A DNA stretch of 54,190 nucleotides from an uncultured Chlorobiaceae bacterium. GTDB taxonomy: Bacteria > Bacteroidota > Chlorobiia > Chlorobiales > Chlorobiaceae. Positions within the stretch are counted from its first letter, which is position 1, and each line of letters opens with the position of its first letter. Location of the stretch: positions 1-54,190 of the forward strand of contig CAJAIK010000036.1 of assembly GCA_903939765.1 (NCBI GenBank). Direction: 5' to 3'. A program made the position numbers and the translations under genes. Below are positions 1-9,449 of this stretch, one piece after another. Under the pieces are notes generated by a model. That model made no database searches and was not told where the DNA came from. It saw only the letters and a list, made by a program, of their open reading frames with translations.

Positions 1-68
1 CCCTTTGCCACAATCTCTTGTAGCTTTGTACGCTCATCGGCAGATAATTCCAAGTGACTTAACTTCAT
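1..68 (-). CDS. N-terminus of a probable IS630-type transposase (cut by window edge)
   Basis: The minus-strand frame opens with ATG at 68 and runs off the left edge after 22 codons. The peptide starts MKLSHLELSADERTKLQEIV, which resembles the start of the helix-turn-helix of IS630-family transposases (a 'LsaeER..L..iv..g' pattern). Only this short stretch is visible, so it could instead be another HTH protein. No inverted terminal repeat could be identified in the AT-rich DNA upstream. If correct, an insertion sequence borders the polysaccharide cluster. Confidence 0.4.
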   Translation of the reverse strand, partial: MKLSHLELSADERTKLQEIVAK

Positions 69-449
69 GATTTACAGGGGCATGTGTATCTGTTTTCTGT
101 CTGTCCCTTATACTACGGAATTATTTCCTATGAAGCGCTTAAGCCCTCCCCTGGGCCTACAAAGTAAATATCTTATAGGCATTTTATCTTATTGGAAGCT
201 TTTTATCTGCTTATCCAAAAATGTGAGTATTTTTGGCATTTAGCAAAAGTTAACAAAAATATATTTTAATTTACTTTAACTGTTATGTTGGCATTTTCAA
301 ATCCCCATAATAAATTAAGATTCTTCTCCGGTAGCTTTCGAACTTGCTTTATGTAAATCCTAAGCTTTGTTGGTCATAGCAAGTAGGTTTTTGCATCTTT
401 ATACATGGAATTGAAATACTGAAGTTTACGACTTTATCTCCTCATTTAA
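69..449. other. AT-rich intergenic stretch without a gene
   Basis: About 380 bases between the partial transposase-like start and the end of the first glycosyltransferase gene. It is strongly AT-rich, notably around 220-300. No convincing coding frame, tRNA-like fold or clear terminator is seen. It may hold the upstream region of the left-edge gene. Confidence 0.5.
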
Positions 450-1403
450 CTAAATATCGCGAAAAGCCAATAGGTTAAGCTCCATCAGTTTTTTCTCCAT
501 AAAAGTATATGGAATTATCTTTGTTATTTTTCCTGCAATTTTGAGCATTATCGTACACTCTGCTGAATTTGAAGCAAGTTCCTTAAACATATTTTTGACC
601 ATTCTTTGGTACAAGCAGTCTCCAAGTATTTTTTTATAGGAAATATTAATCAAAGGGGTTTGTTGTTTCATTTGCCAGATCTCCCTGTACTCGTTTAATG
701 AAGGCCACACAATTGACTGATGAGTGCATTCAGTTGCAAGTATGCAGTTTTTTTCATTTGATGCTTTTATTAGCGCATCAAATGAAATCCTGCGCATAAA
801 ATATGTACTGGATGGTTTTTCAATTCGTCTGATTGCAGAATGCTTTATTTCAGAAATTGTATTGTTAACCGGAAATTTTGCTATTGTTGCCCCAGCAATA
901 AATGCTCTTGAAAAGAGATCTATTTCGTCCCATCCCCATCCCTTGAGGTAAGGGTTGAAACCATTCAGCTTCTGAAGAATGGCTCTGGAGAGCATAAATA
1001 ATCCTGTTGACTGAAAGAGGCTGTCATCCAGATGATAATCCTGAATAGTCAGGCGATTACACATCAAGTCAGGATAATTCTTCTTTTCGAAAAGAGCGAG
1101 TGCGGCTGTTAGCTCATCCGTTATACTGCAATCTGCATCAAGTTTCAAGATGTAATCACCGCTGGCAAGCGAAAAAGCAAGATTATAGGCATGGGTGAGC
1201 CACCATCCGGAAGGAGCTTCACACCTGAATAGATGAATTCGTTGATCTTTTGGCAAATCTTTTTTCTTTACAGGAATATCCGATCCATAGTCCAGAATAA
1301 TGTGTTCAGCATGAAGGGTGCTTTTTGAATTTTCAGCCGTGGTGGCCATCAGATGATCTGTCCTGTTCATTGAAACAGTGCAGATTGAAACTGTTTTTTT
1401 CAT
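450..1403 (-). CDS. Family 2 / galactosyltransferase-like glycosyltransferase
   Basis: A 317-residue GT-A fold glycosyltransferase, presumably cytoplasmic and adding a sugar to a surface polysaccharide. The N-terminus (SICTVSMNR) is the nucleotide-sugar strand. A DAD metal-binding motif lies near residues 89-91, and a GWGWDE block near 155-160 matches the acceptor-side motif of the galactosyltransferase-7 C-terminal family. The ATG at 1403 is preferred over a TTG three codons upstream because the family consensus starts there; neither has a clear Shine-Dalgarno sequence. The gene lies on the same strand as the fucosyltransferase and third glycosyltransferase upstream of it. Donor and acceptor cannot be told from sequence. 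Confidence 0.8.
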   Translation of the reverse strand: MKKTVSICTVSMNRTDHLMATTAENSKSTLHAEHIILDYGSDIPVKKKDLPKDQRIHLFRCEAPSGWWLTHAYNLAFSLASGDYILKLDADCSITDELTAALALFEKKNYPDLMCNRLTIQDYHLDDSLFQSTGLFMLSRAILQKLNGFNPYLKGWGWDEIDLFSRAFIAGATIAKFPVNNTISEIKHSAIRRIEKPSSTYFMRRISFDALIKASNEKNCILATECTHQSIVWPSLNEYREIWQMKQQTPLINISYKKILGDCLYQRMVKNMFKELASNSAECTIMLKIAGKITKIIPYTFMEKKLMELNLLAFRDI

Positions 1404-1525
1404 GACAACCAAAACAAAAAAGAAAGTTAATTGAATTCCTCGTACAATGTAAATAATGCTGGAAAATCTTCAGTTTGTTTAGAGCAATTTATACCACAGG
1501 GGTAGGTGGGTTTTGATGCGGGTTA

Positions 1526-2422
1526 CTACATACGCTCCCAAGTGTTAGGAACAATATCTTGCGTATTATGGGAGGCATTTGCAAACCATTTTTTAGGTGC
1601 GATCACTCTTTTATATGGTGAGGGGTTCAACCATGCTCCCCACCAACTGAACGAGCTATTGGCGATAATGTGATGATTGCACAATGCCATAAGGTGCATG
1701 TCTTCGAAATCACGCTTGTCGTTTTGTGGATCGACAAATAGTATTGGCCATTTTTTGGAAAGATTAGCGCGCACCCATCTTGGATCGTCACTGAAAACGA
1801 AAAAATACGGATGCTTCAAAATCTTCGCAATTTTTGTCATCGCACATTCATAATATTCGGGTGAACATGTGCCATGAAAGGCTTCCACCTCTCCAGATGC
1901 AACATAATCACCGCGCCGAACGTGGATTGAAATTGCGCATCCTTCCGTTTCTCCGATCAATTTTGCTGTCAGAAGGCGCGATTCCGTCATGGGTTTGACC
2001 AACTGAAAATGCTTGCGTACAAGGTCAGCAACGGGTATAAAATATTTCTCTGTTTGCCAGTAACCATCAAAATAGGCGGGTAAAGAAACCTTTAGAATGT
2101 CGGAATCAAAGCAAAACTGCTTTTCGTTAATAATCTTTACCATTCTTGCATTTATGAAGGACGGTAGAAGCTTTGCGAAATGAGCAAAACGGCTTGTTCG
2201 CTGTAATCGCCTTGCAATTCTAACATTAGAACGAACATGCGGCGGCATGAGATTTGCCTTTATGATACAAAGATTGAAAAGACTGAAGGGGCGATTTATT
2301 TCGGTGCAACTGTCAGTATCAATGTAGAAAAAAGGTACATTTCGGTCATTAGCCAACCTTAGTCCTAACGCATATTGGAACATCTGGTTACCTAGCCCAC
2401 ATTTTAGCCTCATGACAAGCAT
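1526..2422 (-). CDS. GT11-family alpha-1,2-fucosyltransferase
   Basis: 298 residues, the usual length for bacterial GT11 enzymes, which move fucose from GDP-fucose to a terminal galactose in O-antigen or capsule. The N-terminal GLGNQMFQYA block (about 9-18) is the signature of the family. HVRRGDY (167-173) is the conserved GDP-fucose-binding motif, and SSFSWWGAWLN near 256-266 is the family C-terminal motif. The start is MLVMRL; a second ATG three codons later is equally possible. It is followed by the GT-A-type gene and preceded by another glycosyltransferase-like gene on the same strand, so it belongs to a polysaccharide cluster. Sugar specificity is inferred from family only. Confidence 0.88.
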   Translation of the reverse strand: MLVMRLKCGLGNQMFQYALGLRLANDRNVPFFYIDTDSCTEINRPFSLFNLCIIKANLMPPHVRSNVRIARRLQRTSRFAHFAKLLPSFINARMVKIINEKQFCFDSDILKVSLPAYFDGYWQTEKYFIPVADLVRKHFQLVKPMTESRLLTAKLIGETEGCAISIHVRRGDYVASGEVEAFHGTCSPEYYECAMTKIAKILKHPYFFVFSDDPRWVRANLSKKWPILFVDPQNDKRDFEDMHLMALCNHHIIANSSFSWWGAWLNPSPYKRVIAPKKWFANASHNTQDIVPNTWERM

Positions 2423-2451
2423 GCATTTTTCTGTTTTTGCTTATGTTGAAT

Positions 2452-3393
2452 TTATTCATAAAAATTAGAAGGGAGGTTTTCGAGCACCTTTTCCAGAGAG
2501 AGTTGAGGTTCGCAGCTCACACCAACACTTTGCAACCACCTCAAAATCATGCGGGGAACCAAGGCTAAATTGGGCATACCTGCCTGATAGTGCAGTTTTA
2601 ACTGCTGCCTTCGCAGCCAATTCCCACGGCACGGCCAGTAGGTCACTTTTGACTTTTGCAGGATGTAATCTGCATCAGAAATCATGGGTAAAATCCGACG
2701 ACCGCCAGCATAACGAATATTGTTACGTGCATCAACACCCTCCCAAACGGCTTTCTGGCCTCCCGACACATGTCCATAACCGTGATATTGGTGCAGTGCG
2801 ACAACCGAGCATGTTGCGTCAACAATGGGGACTCTGTTGCGAAAACAGTAGGCCAACAGAGCATTATCGTATCCTGCACGACCGATGACCACTGGTGGCA
2901 GCTCTTTCCACAGTCCACGGCGAAAGCCGAAATAGTCTATTCCGCAAGGTTGATACAGGGTTGCATAACCATCCTTTGCAATCTTGCAAAGCGCTGATTG
3001 CCAATCCGGAAGGCAAACATCAATGAACAAACTCTCGCCTAAATCAATCCTCTGGCCAATCAGCAGAAACTGCGGAAACTCCATCCGCACTAAAGCCTGA
3101 ACTATCCCGGAGATCAGAATATCGCAGTTAAGATAGACCTGCAAATCATATTTACCGTGTTCTGCTGCATGCTCTACGATGGAGCTGAAATATGGAATCC
3201 CGGAAGGTGCACAATCAATCTGTTGGACCACCTGTACACCAAGTTCAATTCCTGCCTCAACGATCCCGGCGGAATCTCCGTAAAGAATGACCTCCACATC
3301 TTTGCCGGAAGAGAGCCAACTCCGTATAGCCCGGTATTGGTGCTCCCTGGCAATTCCAGTGAATGGTTTTGGACTGGCGAGAAAGCTAATCAT
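2452..3393 (-). CDS. Putative glycosyltransferase-like protein
   Basis: 313 residues, no signal peptide or membrane segment. The start (MISFLASPKPFTG) and the YLNCDILIS segment near residues 87-95 resemble GT-A proteins that carry a 'Y.N.DI' strand in place of a plain DxD; later blocks (ACLPDWQ-like and YDNALLAY) are compatible with a nucleotide-sugar transferase. I do not recognise a named subfamily. It ends 29 bases before the fucosyltransferase gene and is probably co-transcribed with it, supporting a role in the same surface glycan. The assignment rests mostly on context and weak motif similarity. Confidence 0.6.
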   Translation of the reverse strand: MISFLASPKPFTGIAREHQYRAIRSWLSSGKDVEVILYGDSAGIVEAGIELGVQVVQQIDCAPSGIPYFSSIVEHAAEHGKYDLQVYLNCDILISGIVQALVRMEFPQFLLIGQRIDLGESLFIDVCLPDWQSALCKIAKDGYATLYQPCGIDYFGFRRGLWKELPPVVIGRAGYDNALLAYCFRNRVPIVDATCSVVALHQYHGYGHVSGGQKAVWEGVDARNNIRYAGGRRILPMISDADYILQKSKVTYWPCRGNWLRRQQLKLHYQAGMPNLALVPRMILRWLQSVGVSCEPQLSLEKVLENLPSNFYE

Positions 3394-3692
3394 CGCATAC
3401 GTTTCAATAAAACAATCCCGGTCAGTCAGAAAGCAGCCCCTGGAGCACGGTTATTGTTGGGTAGCTGTTTTATAATAAGACACTTAACGTACAACTTATT
3501 TGAGGAAGCTGCAAAGTGTTCTTCATTTTTTTTTACAGCATTCCACTCGATTTATAAAATCCTGCGGACGGCGATCTGGAATTACGAAATTGCCAGCATC
3601 CTGTCATCGGATAAAAAAGGCAAATAATCGAGCAATTATGTATCTTGCGCGCAGTGAATATCCGGGCAACTGCAAAGAAAAACAAAGAGCGA
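3394..3692. other. Divergent intergenic region
   Basis: About 300 bases between the minus-strand glycosyltransferase gene and the plus-strand epimerase/decarboxylase gene. It must contain promoters for both directions. No coding frame with family similarity is seen; a short AAAGAG-type ribosome-binding site lies just upstream of 3693. Confidence 0.45.
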
Positions 3693-4634
3693 ATGAAACG
3701 AATTTTAGTTACTGGTGGAGCCGGGTTTTTGGGCTCACACCTCTGTGAACGTCTTTTAGCTGAAGGTAATGAAGTGTTGTGTCTCGACAATTTTTTTACA
3801 GGAAGCAAGCACAATATAGCTCATCTGGCAAGCAAGCCATACTTCGAGATAATCCGTCACGACATAACCTTCCCGCTCTATGTTGAGGTCGATCAGATAT
3901 ACAATCTTGCTTGCCCGGCCTCTCCGGTTCATTATCAGCATGATCCCGTTCAAACCACCAAAACCAGTGTTCATGGCGCTATCAACATGCTTGGCCTGGC
4001 AAAACGTTTGAACGCTCGCATTCTTCAAGCTTCTACCAGCGAGGTATACGGCGATCCTGAAATTCATCCTCAACCAGAAGAGTACTGGGGAAAGGTTAAC
4101 CCTATAGGTATCCGCAGTTGTTATGACGAGGGAAAGCGTTGTGCCGAAACACTCTTCTTCGACTACCATCGGCAGCACAACCTTGATATCAAGGTTGTAC
4201 GAATATTTAATACGTATGGCCCAAGAATGCACCCTCATGACGGCCGGGTTGTCAGTAACTTTATTGTTCAGGCACTCAAGGGGGAAGATATTTCTATTTA
4301 CGGGGATGGTCAGCAAACCAGAAGCTTCTGTTATGTTGACGACCTTGTTGAAGCCATGATCCGCATGATGGCAACACCGGCTGGAATGACCGGGCCTATA
4401 AACATTGGTAATCCGGGAGAGTTTACCATGCTGGAACTGGCAAAAATGGTTATTTTACTTACCGGCAGCTCTTCTCAACTTGTTTTTTGTCCACTCCCCT
4501 CCGACGATCCCCGACAGCGTAAACCTGATATCACCCTCGCAACGAAAGAGCTTGACTGGCATCCTGCCGTTAATCTTGAACGGGGATTGACGCAGACTAT
4601 CGCTTTTTTCAGGGAACTGTTGTCGGAGACTTAA
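3693..4634 (+). CDS. UDP-glucuronate decarboxylase-type NAD-dependent sugar epimerase
   Basis: 313 residues, extended short-chain dehydrogenase fold. It likely converts UDP-glucuronate to UDP-xylose (UXS type), giving a donor for the neighbouring glycosyltransferases. The Rossmann motif TGGAGFLG lies at residues 7-14, a Ser/Thr-rich catalytic segment (STSEVYG) near 114-120, and the Tyr-x3-Lys pair in YDEGKR at 144-149; the 'R.CYDEGKR' context is the hallmark of UXS enzymes. The start at 3693 fits the family N-terminus (MKRILVTGG); an upstream in-frame start at 3645 would add 16 unrelated residues. A dTDP-glucose dehydratase or epimerase role is less likely. Confidence 0.85.
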   Translation: MKRILVTGGAGFLGSHLCERLLAEGNEVLCLDNFFTGSKHNIAHLASKPYFEIIRHDITFPLYVEVDQIYNLACPASPVHYQHDPVQTTKTSVHGAINMLGLAKRLNARILQASTSEVYGDPEIHPQPEEYWGKVNPIGIRSCYDEGKRCAETLFFDYHRQHNLDIKVVRIFNTYGPRMHPHDGRVVSNFIVQALKGEDISIYGDGQQTRSFCYVDDLVEAMIRMMATPAGMTGPINIGNPGEFTMLELAKMVILLTGSSSQLVFCPLPSDDPRQRKPDITLATKELDWHPAVNLERGLTQTIAFFRELLSET

Positions 4635-4720
4635 AAGAAAAATGCTTGCGCCGAGTTCATGCTTAATTTGTAAATAATTCCATTTCAGTCTGCTGATTTT
4701 CTGCTTTTTCAGGAGACAGT

Positions 4721-5668
4721 TTGTTTGACAGACAAAAACAACTCTCTATCGTTCAACGTACATTCCGTAAAGCAATGAGAAACATAATCAATAATATTTA
4801 TCGTAAATATTCTGTCCCTGAAAAGTGGGTAGAGTATCGCGGGCAAGATGCTTCAGATATTATTGAAGCCGGTTTAAAAAGCGACAAGCCACTTATGGTC
4901 GCAAGGTTAGGTGGAATAGAACTTGATGCCATGATACGCATCAATAATAACAACAGTAAATTCAAATTTTTACCAAATAAAAAACGAGATGGTATTTTTG
5001 ATTCATTAGCATCGAATGCCGGTTTTTTCCCATTGGATGACGCGCTCTTAAAAAAGTTTTATGAGCTTATGTACGCCGATTTGCACTGTGTGGATATACT
5101 GGGATCATGGAGAAGACGTGAAATATTTTTTAAAAAAGAATTACGCGCAGCAAAAAAAATATATTTGGCGGATATTGAGCCTTATCTTCATATAAACCCG
5201 TGGTCGAAAGCATTAAAAGGAAAAAAAGTTCTGGTGGTGCATCCTTTTTCTGAGAGCATTCGAGAGCAATATGCAAGAAGAAGTTATTTGTTTGATAACA
5301 AGGATGTTCTTCCTGAATTTGAGTTGATAACGGTAAAGGCGGTGCAATCAATAGCCGGAAATAATTCCGGATTTACAACCTGGTTTGATGCTTTGGATTA
5401 TATGAAAAATCAAGTCAGTACGTTAGATTTTGATATTGCCATTATCGGATGCGGCGCATACGGGTTCCCTCTTGCTGCACATATAAAAAGGATGGGTAAA
5501 AAAGCCATCCATATAGGAGGAGCCACTCAAATATTGTTTGGGATCAAGGGGCGGCGTTGGGAAACGAATGAGCGGATAGCGCCATTAATGAACGATTATT
5601 GGGTAAGACCAAAACAAAGTGAAACTCCGAATCACTCGTCAACAATACAGGGTGGTTGCTATTGGTAA
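4721..5668 (+). CDS. GT-D fold putative glycosyltransferase
   Basis: 315 residues starting with TTG at 4721; an AGGAGA ribosome-binding site at 4711-4716 decides this start. The MVARLGGIE segment (about 59-67) corresponds to the RFG-D/E motif of GT-D fold domains (DUF1792-like). The C-terminal block IIGCGAYGFPLAAHIK followed by HIGGATQILFGIKG is highly typical of polysaccharide-cluster proteins of this group. It lies 86 bases after the UDP-glucuronate decarboxylase gene on the same strand, so a role in the same surface glycan is likely. Donor and acceptor are unknown. Its 3' end faces the lipid A acyltransferase gene. Confidence 0.7.
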   Translation: MFDRQKQLSIVQRTFRKAMRNIINNIYRKYSVPEKWVEYRGQDASDIIEAGLKSDKPLMVARLGGIELDAMIRINNNNSKFKFLPNKKRDGIFDSLASNAGFFPLDDALLKKFYELMYADLHCVDILGSWRRREIFFKKELRAAKKIYLADIEPYLHINPWSKALKGKKVLVVHPFSESIREQYARRSYLFDNKDVLPEFELITVKAVQSIAGNNSGFTTWFDALDYMKNQVSTLDFDIAIIGCGAYGFPLAAHIKRMGKKAIHIGGATQILFGIKGRRWETNERIAPLMNDYWVRPKQSETPNHSSTIQGGCYW

Positions 5669-5688
5669 TCCTGCCTACCTCTCCCTTG

Positions 5689-6603
5689 TTACTCCTGCAC
5701 CGTCTCCGTCCGTTTCCAGCGGTTGTGCAGCCAGAACCACTCTTCGGGATATTGATAGATATAGCGTTCAAGCACTTTGGTATAGCGGCATGCAAGCTCT
5801 TCGATGTCTGCCCTCTCTTTACCTGGAGAGGTTATCGGAACTTCTTCAATATCGACCGTATAACGCCCACCTGCGGTTCTGCGGCACATGGCCACAAAAA
5901 GTGGAACACCTGCGTTGAGGGCAAAAAATGCCGGCCCAAGAAACACTGATGTACGTCGGCCAAGAAATTCGGTAAAAAAAGTGCCGCTAGGGTCTGACTG
6001 ATCTCCAAGAATGGACAAGACGCCCCCCTTGCGGAGAGTTCGCAACCCCTCACGAAGAGCTTGCCAGTCATAAATGGTCCTGTTCCCACGCATGGTTCTC
6101 CAAAGATTGATCTGGCGGTTGATTGCATGGTTTTTCACCTCCTTTACCACAATGGTTACGGGAGCGACCAATAATCCACTGCAAAGAGCGAGCAGTTCCC
6201 AGTTTCCGAAATGAGCGGAGAGCAGCACGCATCCTTTGTTGACCTCAGCCGTTTTGGCAAGAAATTCCCGTGCGTCAATATCCATTAAACTTGCTGCATC
6301 TTCCGCCGTTTTGGTCAGGGGAAGACGAAGCATTTCAATAAGATTCTCCGCCTGATTACGATAAACCCTCCGCGCAAGAGCTTTGATTTCAGTAAAGTTT
6401 TTTTCAGGAAAGGTATGCGCAAGGCTCTGCTCAACAAGTGGGCGCCTTAGCTTCAATACTTGAAAAGCAAAATCCCCAATGCGGTGAGCGATGAGGGTTG
6501 AGTTGCTCCGGCTTAAACTCCTGACCAGCACACCAAGCAACATGATGAAGCCATAAAGAACCTTGTCAGCAAAATGATCGTCTTCCGACCAGCTACGTTT
6601 CAT
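5689..6603 (-). CDS. Lipid A biosynthesis acyltransferase (LpxL/HtrB family)
   Basis: 304 residues, a membrane-associated late acyltransferase that adds a secondary acyl chain to Kdo-lipid A from acyl-ACP. A hydrophobic N-terminal stretch (about 14-31) would anchor it in the inner membrane. The catalytic H-x4-E motif is seen as HFGNWE, followed by the conserved GDQSDPSG and FLG.RT.VF.GPA blocks. It faces the GT-D gene tail to tail with a 20-base gap. Whether it is the lauroyl or myristoyl type cannot be told, so no symbol is given. Confidence 0.85.
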   Translation of the reverse strand: MKRSWSEDDHFADKVLYGFIMLLGVLVRSLSRSNSTLIAHRIGDFAFQVLKLRRPLVEQSLAHTFPEKNFTEIKALARRVYRNQAENLIEMLRLPLTKTAEDAASLMDIDAREFLAKTAEVNKGCVLLSAHFGNWELLALCSGLLVAPVTIVVKEVKNHAINRQINLWRTMRGNRTIYDWQALREGLRTLRKGGVLSILGDQSDPSGTFFTEFLGRRTSVFLGPAFFALNAGVPLFVAMCRRTAGGRYTVDIEEVPITSPGKERADIEELACRYTKVLERYIYQYPEEWFWLHNRWKRTETVQE

Positions 6604-6824
6604 AAAAAAACTTTCCGCATGTTTAACCGGTAATCAGGTAAAATTTTTCAGTAAAATCCGGACTGCAGAGGCTTATACCCAGTTCCTTTTCACAGTAAAC
6701 GATTCACATGGAATGATTTCGAGTCGTTTTGCCTGAGCGCTAACGATGGATACAAAAGGTACTGCTCTGTATTCGGGTATCGGCGACTTTGTGCGAATAT
6801 AGCGAATGATGGGAAGATATTTCG

Positions 6825-8213
6825 CTATTTGATTGGTTTAGCGCTGGCAGCGAGCCATCCGTTTACCTCTTCAACATCGCTGGCTGAGAGGGTGCCTGAA
6901 GCCTGTTTGAGCATGAGGCGGTTGAGGATGTACTGGTAGCGGGATTTTGCGAGATTTCTTCGGCTTGCAAAGAGCTTCTGCTGGGCATCAAGCACTTCAA
7001 CGTTACTGCGAAGTCCTGCTTCAAACCCTTTTTTGGTGCCGGTCAGGGCAATTTCATGCGACGTTACGGCCTGCTCGTATGCATGGATCTGGGCAATACC
7101 GGTGACAATGCTGTTATAATATTTGCGCACATCGCTTTGAACTCCCCGTTCCTGCAGCATGAGCTGCTCCTGGGCTTTGAGCCGCTTCGCGTGAGCCTGA
7201 CGCACCGAAGCACTGATGTAGCCGCCGCTGTAGATTGGCATGCTCAGTTGCAGAGCAATCGAATAGGTATCATAAATAGAACCGATTGCGTAGTTGCTTT
7301 CACTGTCTGAGTAGTTTCTTCCAGCAACCAGGTCAATGGTCGGGTAACGGGAATAGTGCTGTTTTTCGGACTCCCTTTTCGCAATCAGAATTTCCTGTCG
7401 GCCTCCGAGCACATCCCGATTATTGGCCAGAGCCATGTCAAGCCAGGGCTGAAGATTCGCGGGTTCGGGCTGGGCCAGAACAATCTTTTCAGGCACAAAT
7501 TTACAGAGATTATCAGGATAGTGGCCTGTCAAGTGCTCCAGCTCACGACGGGTGAACTCCACACTGTTGACAATCTCCAGACCGTCAGCCAGTGCCATAT
7601 CATAATTGGCCTGTGCCTCATTGATTTCGGTAATGGTACCGAACCCTTTTTCGAATCTTCGTTTAGCCTGCTGAAGTTGTTCCTGTACTGCCTTGATCAA
7701 TGCCTGACTGAATTCGAGGTTATCCTCTGCATAGAGCGCATTGCAATAGGCCTCTGTTGTTCTGACAATTAACGCGGTATCTTCTTTCTGCAGGTCAATA
7801 TCGCTCTTTGCAGCCACAGCCCTGGCTTGTTTGTATGCGGCATAATTCGACATATTGAGCAATGGCTGGCGCACCGACACGCCATAGTTGGCCGTATTGT
7901 AAAGCTGATCCGTCTTCGTCTTCTGGCCTGGAATAAGCACTCCAAACACATATTTTTGAGACGTGGTCTGGGTATCATTGCGACCCTGTGCGGCGCTCAG
8001 ACGTACACTCGGGCGCAACTGGGCCCTTGCCTTGCCGACCTCTTCGCGGTATATCAGGTTATCTGCCTGTGCCACACCCAGTCGGGCGTCATACTCCCTT
8101 GCCTCCTGCCAGGCCGTCGAAAGATCGAGCTGTTCTCCATTGAGCGGAAGAGCGGCAAACATCGCTGCGGCAACAAGCACTGGTATCAATAGCTTCATGA
8201 TCGACTCATTCAT
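6825..8213 (-). CDS. TolC-family outer membrane channel of a type I secretion system
   Basis: 462 residues with an N-terminal signal peptide (hydrophobic core LLIPVLVAAAMFAALP). The mature part has the two related halves of outer-membrane efflux proteins, with long coiled-coil helices (for example YKQARAVAAKSDIDLQ and ITEINEAQANYDMALAD) and a C-terminal SNVEVLDAQQKLFASRRNLA block typical of TolC/PrtF proteins. It is the last gene of a four-gene operon (two ABC subunits, HlyD adaptor, channel), 21 bases after the adaptor gene. It would form the trimeric exit duct for the exported protein. Confidence 0.9.
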   Translation of the reverse strand: MNESIMKLLIPVLVAAAMFAALPLNGEQLDLSTAWQEAREYDARLGVAQADNLIYREEVGKARAQLRPSVRLSAAQGRNDTQTTSQKYVFGVLIPGQKTKTDQLYNTANYGVSVRQPLLNMSNYAAYKQARAVAAKSDIDLQKEDTALIVRTTEAYCNALYAEDNLEFSQALIKAVQEQLQQAKRRFEKGFGTITEINEAQANYDMALADGLEIVNSVEFTRRELEHLTGHYPDNLCKFVPEKIVLAQPEPANLQPWLDMALANNRDVLGGRQEILIAKRESEKQHYSRYPTIDLVAGRNYSDSESNYAIGSIYDTYSIALQLSMPIYSGGYISASVRQAHAKRLKAQEQLMLQERGVQSDVRKYYNSIVTGIAQIHAYEQAVTSHEIALTGTKKGFEAGLRSNVEVLDAQQKLFASRRNLAKSRYQYILNRLMLKQASGTLSASDVEEVNGWLAASAKPIK

Positions 8214-8234
8214 CGTATTTAATTGTAGCAGGCA

Positions 8235-9416
8235 CTATTCTTCTTTCATTGATACCGTAATGCGTTTGATCAGTGGATCGACAAGGTAGGTCAAGAGTGA
8301 GCGTTCACCTGTCTTGATAACAACCTGTACCGGCATTCCAGGCTGCATTTCACGCTTTCCGAGTGACTTCAACCCTTCAGAGGTCACGGAGATACGCGCA
8401 AGGTAATAGGTTGCCCCGGGCATCGCCGGATTAACCTGGGGCTCCGTTACAATGTCTTTCGAGAGTGACTCTACCACTCCCTCTACAACAAGCTGGGGAG
8501 AGTGGGCAAATGAAGAAAAGCTGACGTTGACCGGTAGCCCTTTTTTAATACTGTCGATCAGGTGTGGTGCCACCTTGGTGTCGATAAGCAAGCCTTCGTG
8601 CAGCGGCACAATATCCATGATTTTCTGGCCTGGCTGAATCACCGCGCCTACCGTCTGTACTTGCAGGCCAACGACCTGCCCTGAGGCTGGTGAGCGTACC
8701 TCGGTATCGGCAAGTTCTTCTGCCAAGGCTCTGGTTTTTTCACCATCAGCTTCAACTTCAAGCTGAACCTGCGCAAGCTGGGAGGCCGTGCCGCTCCTGA
8801 ACTCGGAAATCTTCAATTCGAGTTCATGCTGCTGACTTAATGGGGCATAACCCTCTCTGACCAGCGAGCTGATGGATGCGAGTTGCTCAGTGAGAATTTT
8901 CAGTGAAGTACGGCGCGACAAAAAGAGCTGACGCTGGTTCTCCATATTTTGTTCAACAAGATTACGATCAGTGTCGGTCATCAGATCTTTATGAAAGGAG
9001 ATTGACCCGGCGCCCATCATCTCGGCCTGCAGGCGGTCGGCCGTTGCCCTCATGCCAAGGTAATGTTGATGCACCTCATCGTAGCGTGCCCTGGCCGTCT
9101 GAGCGTCGAGCATAATCAGCACCTCTCCCTGCTGAACCATCTGCCCTTCTCGTACATTGACACGCTCAACCCTCCCGCCACGCAAATTTTCGACAACTTT
9201 GCGCTTTGTGGCGATACTGACCACTCCCTGACAGGGAACTCCCTCGTCGAGCGGTGCAAAAGCGGCCCAAAGCAAAAATCCGCCAAATCCGACAAGAAGT
9301 ATCCAGATACCAAGCTTTACCGTGCTGCGGGTATTACGATACTCGTCCCCTTTGCGACCAGCCTCTTTTTCTCCGGAAAGAGGCTTTATTTTCCCCATTG
9401 TATCACGAATACTCAT
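8235..9416 (-). CDS. HlyD/PrtE-family periplasmic adaptor (type I secretion)
   Basis: 393 residues. One transmembrane helix near 34-52 (GIWILLVGFGGFLLWAAF) is followed by a lipoyl-like half (GVVSIATKRKVVENLRGG..), coiled-coil helices, the second lipoyl half (ADTEVRSPASGQVVGL) and a beta-barrel C-terminus (RMQPGMPVQVVIKTGERSLL, ending in a typical PrtE/HlyD tail). It links the inner-membrane ABC pair to the TolC channel. It sits between the second ABC gene and the TolC gene with short gaps, so it is surely in the same transcript. Confidence 0.92.
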   Translation of the reverse strand: MSIRDTMGKIKPLSGEKEAGRKGDEYRNTRSTVKLGIWILLVGFGGFLLWAAFAPLDEGVPCQGVVSIATKRKVVENLRGGRVERVNVREGQMVQQGEVLIMLDAQTARARYDEVHQHYLGMRATADRLQAEMMGAGSISFHKDLMTDTDRNLVEQNMENQRQLFLSRRTSLKILTEQLASISSLVREGYAPLSQQHELELKISEFRSGTASQLAQVQLEVEADGEKTRALAEELADTEVRSPASGQVVGLQVQTVGAVIQPGQKIMDIVPLHEGLLIDTKVAPHLIDSIKKGLPVNVSFSSFAHSPQLVVEGVVESLSKDIVTEPQVNPAMPGATYYLARISVTSEGLKSLGKREMQPGMPVQVVIKTGERSLLTYLVDPLIKRITVSMKEE

Positions 9417-9449
9417 TGCTCTCGTTTAAACATTTGTTAAAAACCGAAA

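Noticed and set aside
3157-3627. Plus-strand frame crossing the divergent region
   Set aside because: It overlaps the glycosyltransferase-like gene antisense and has no ribosome-binding site or domain.
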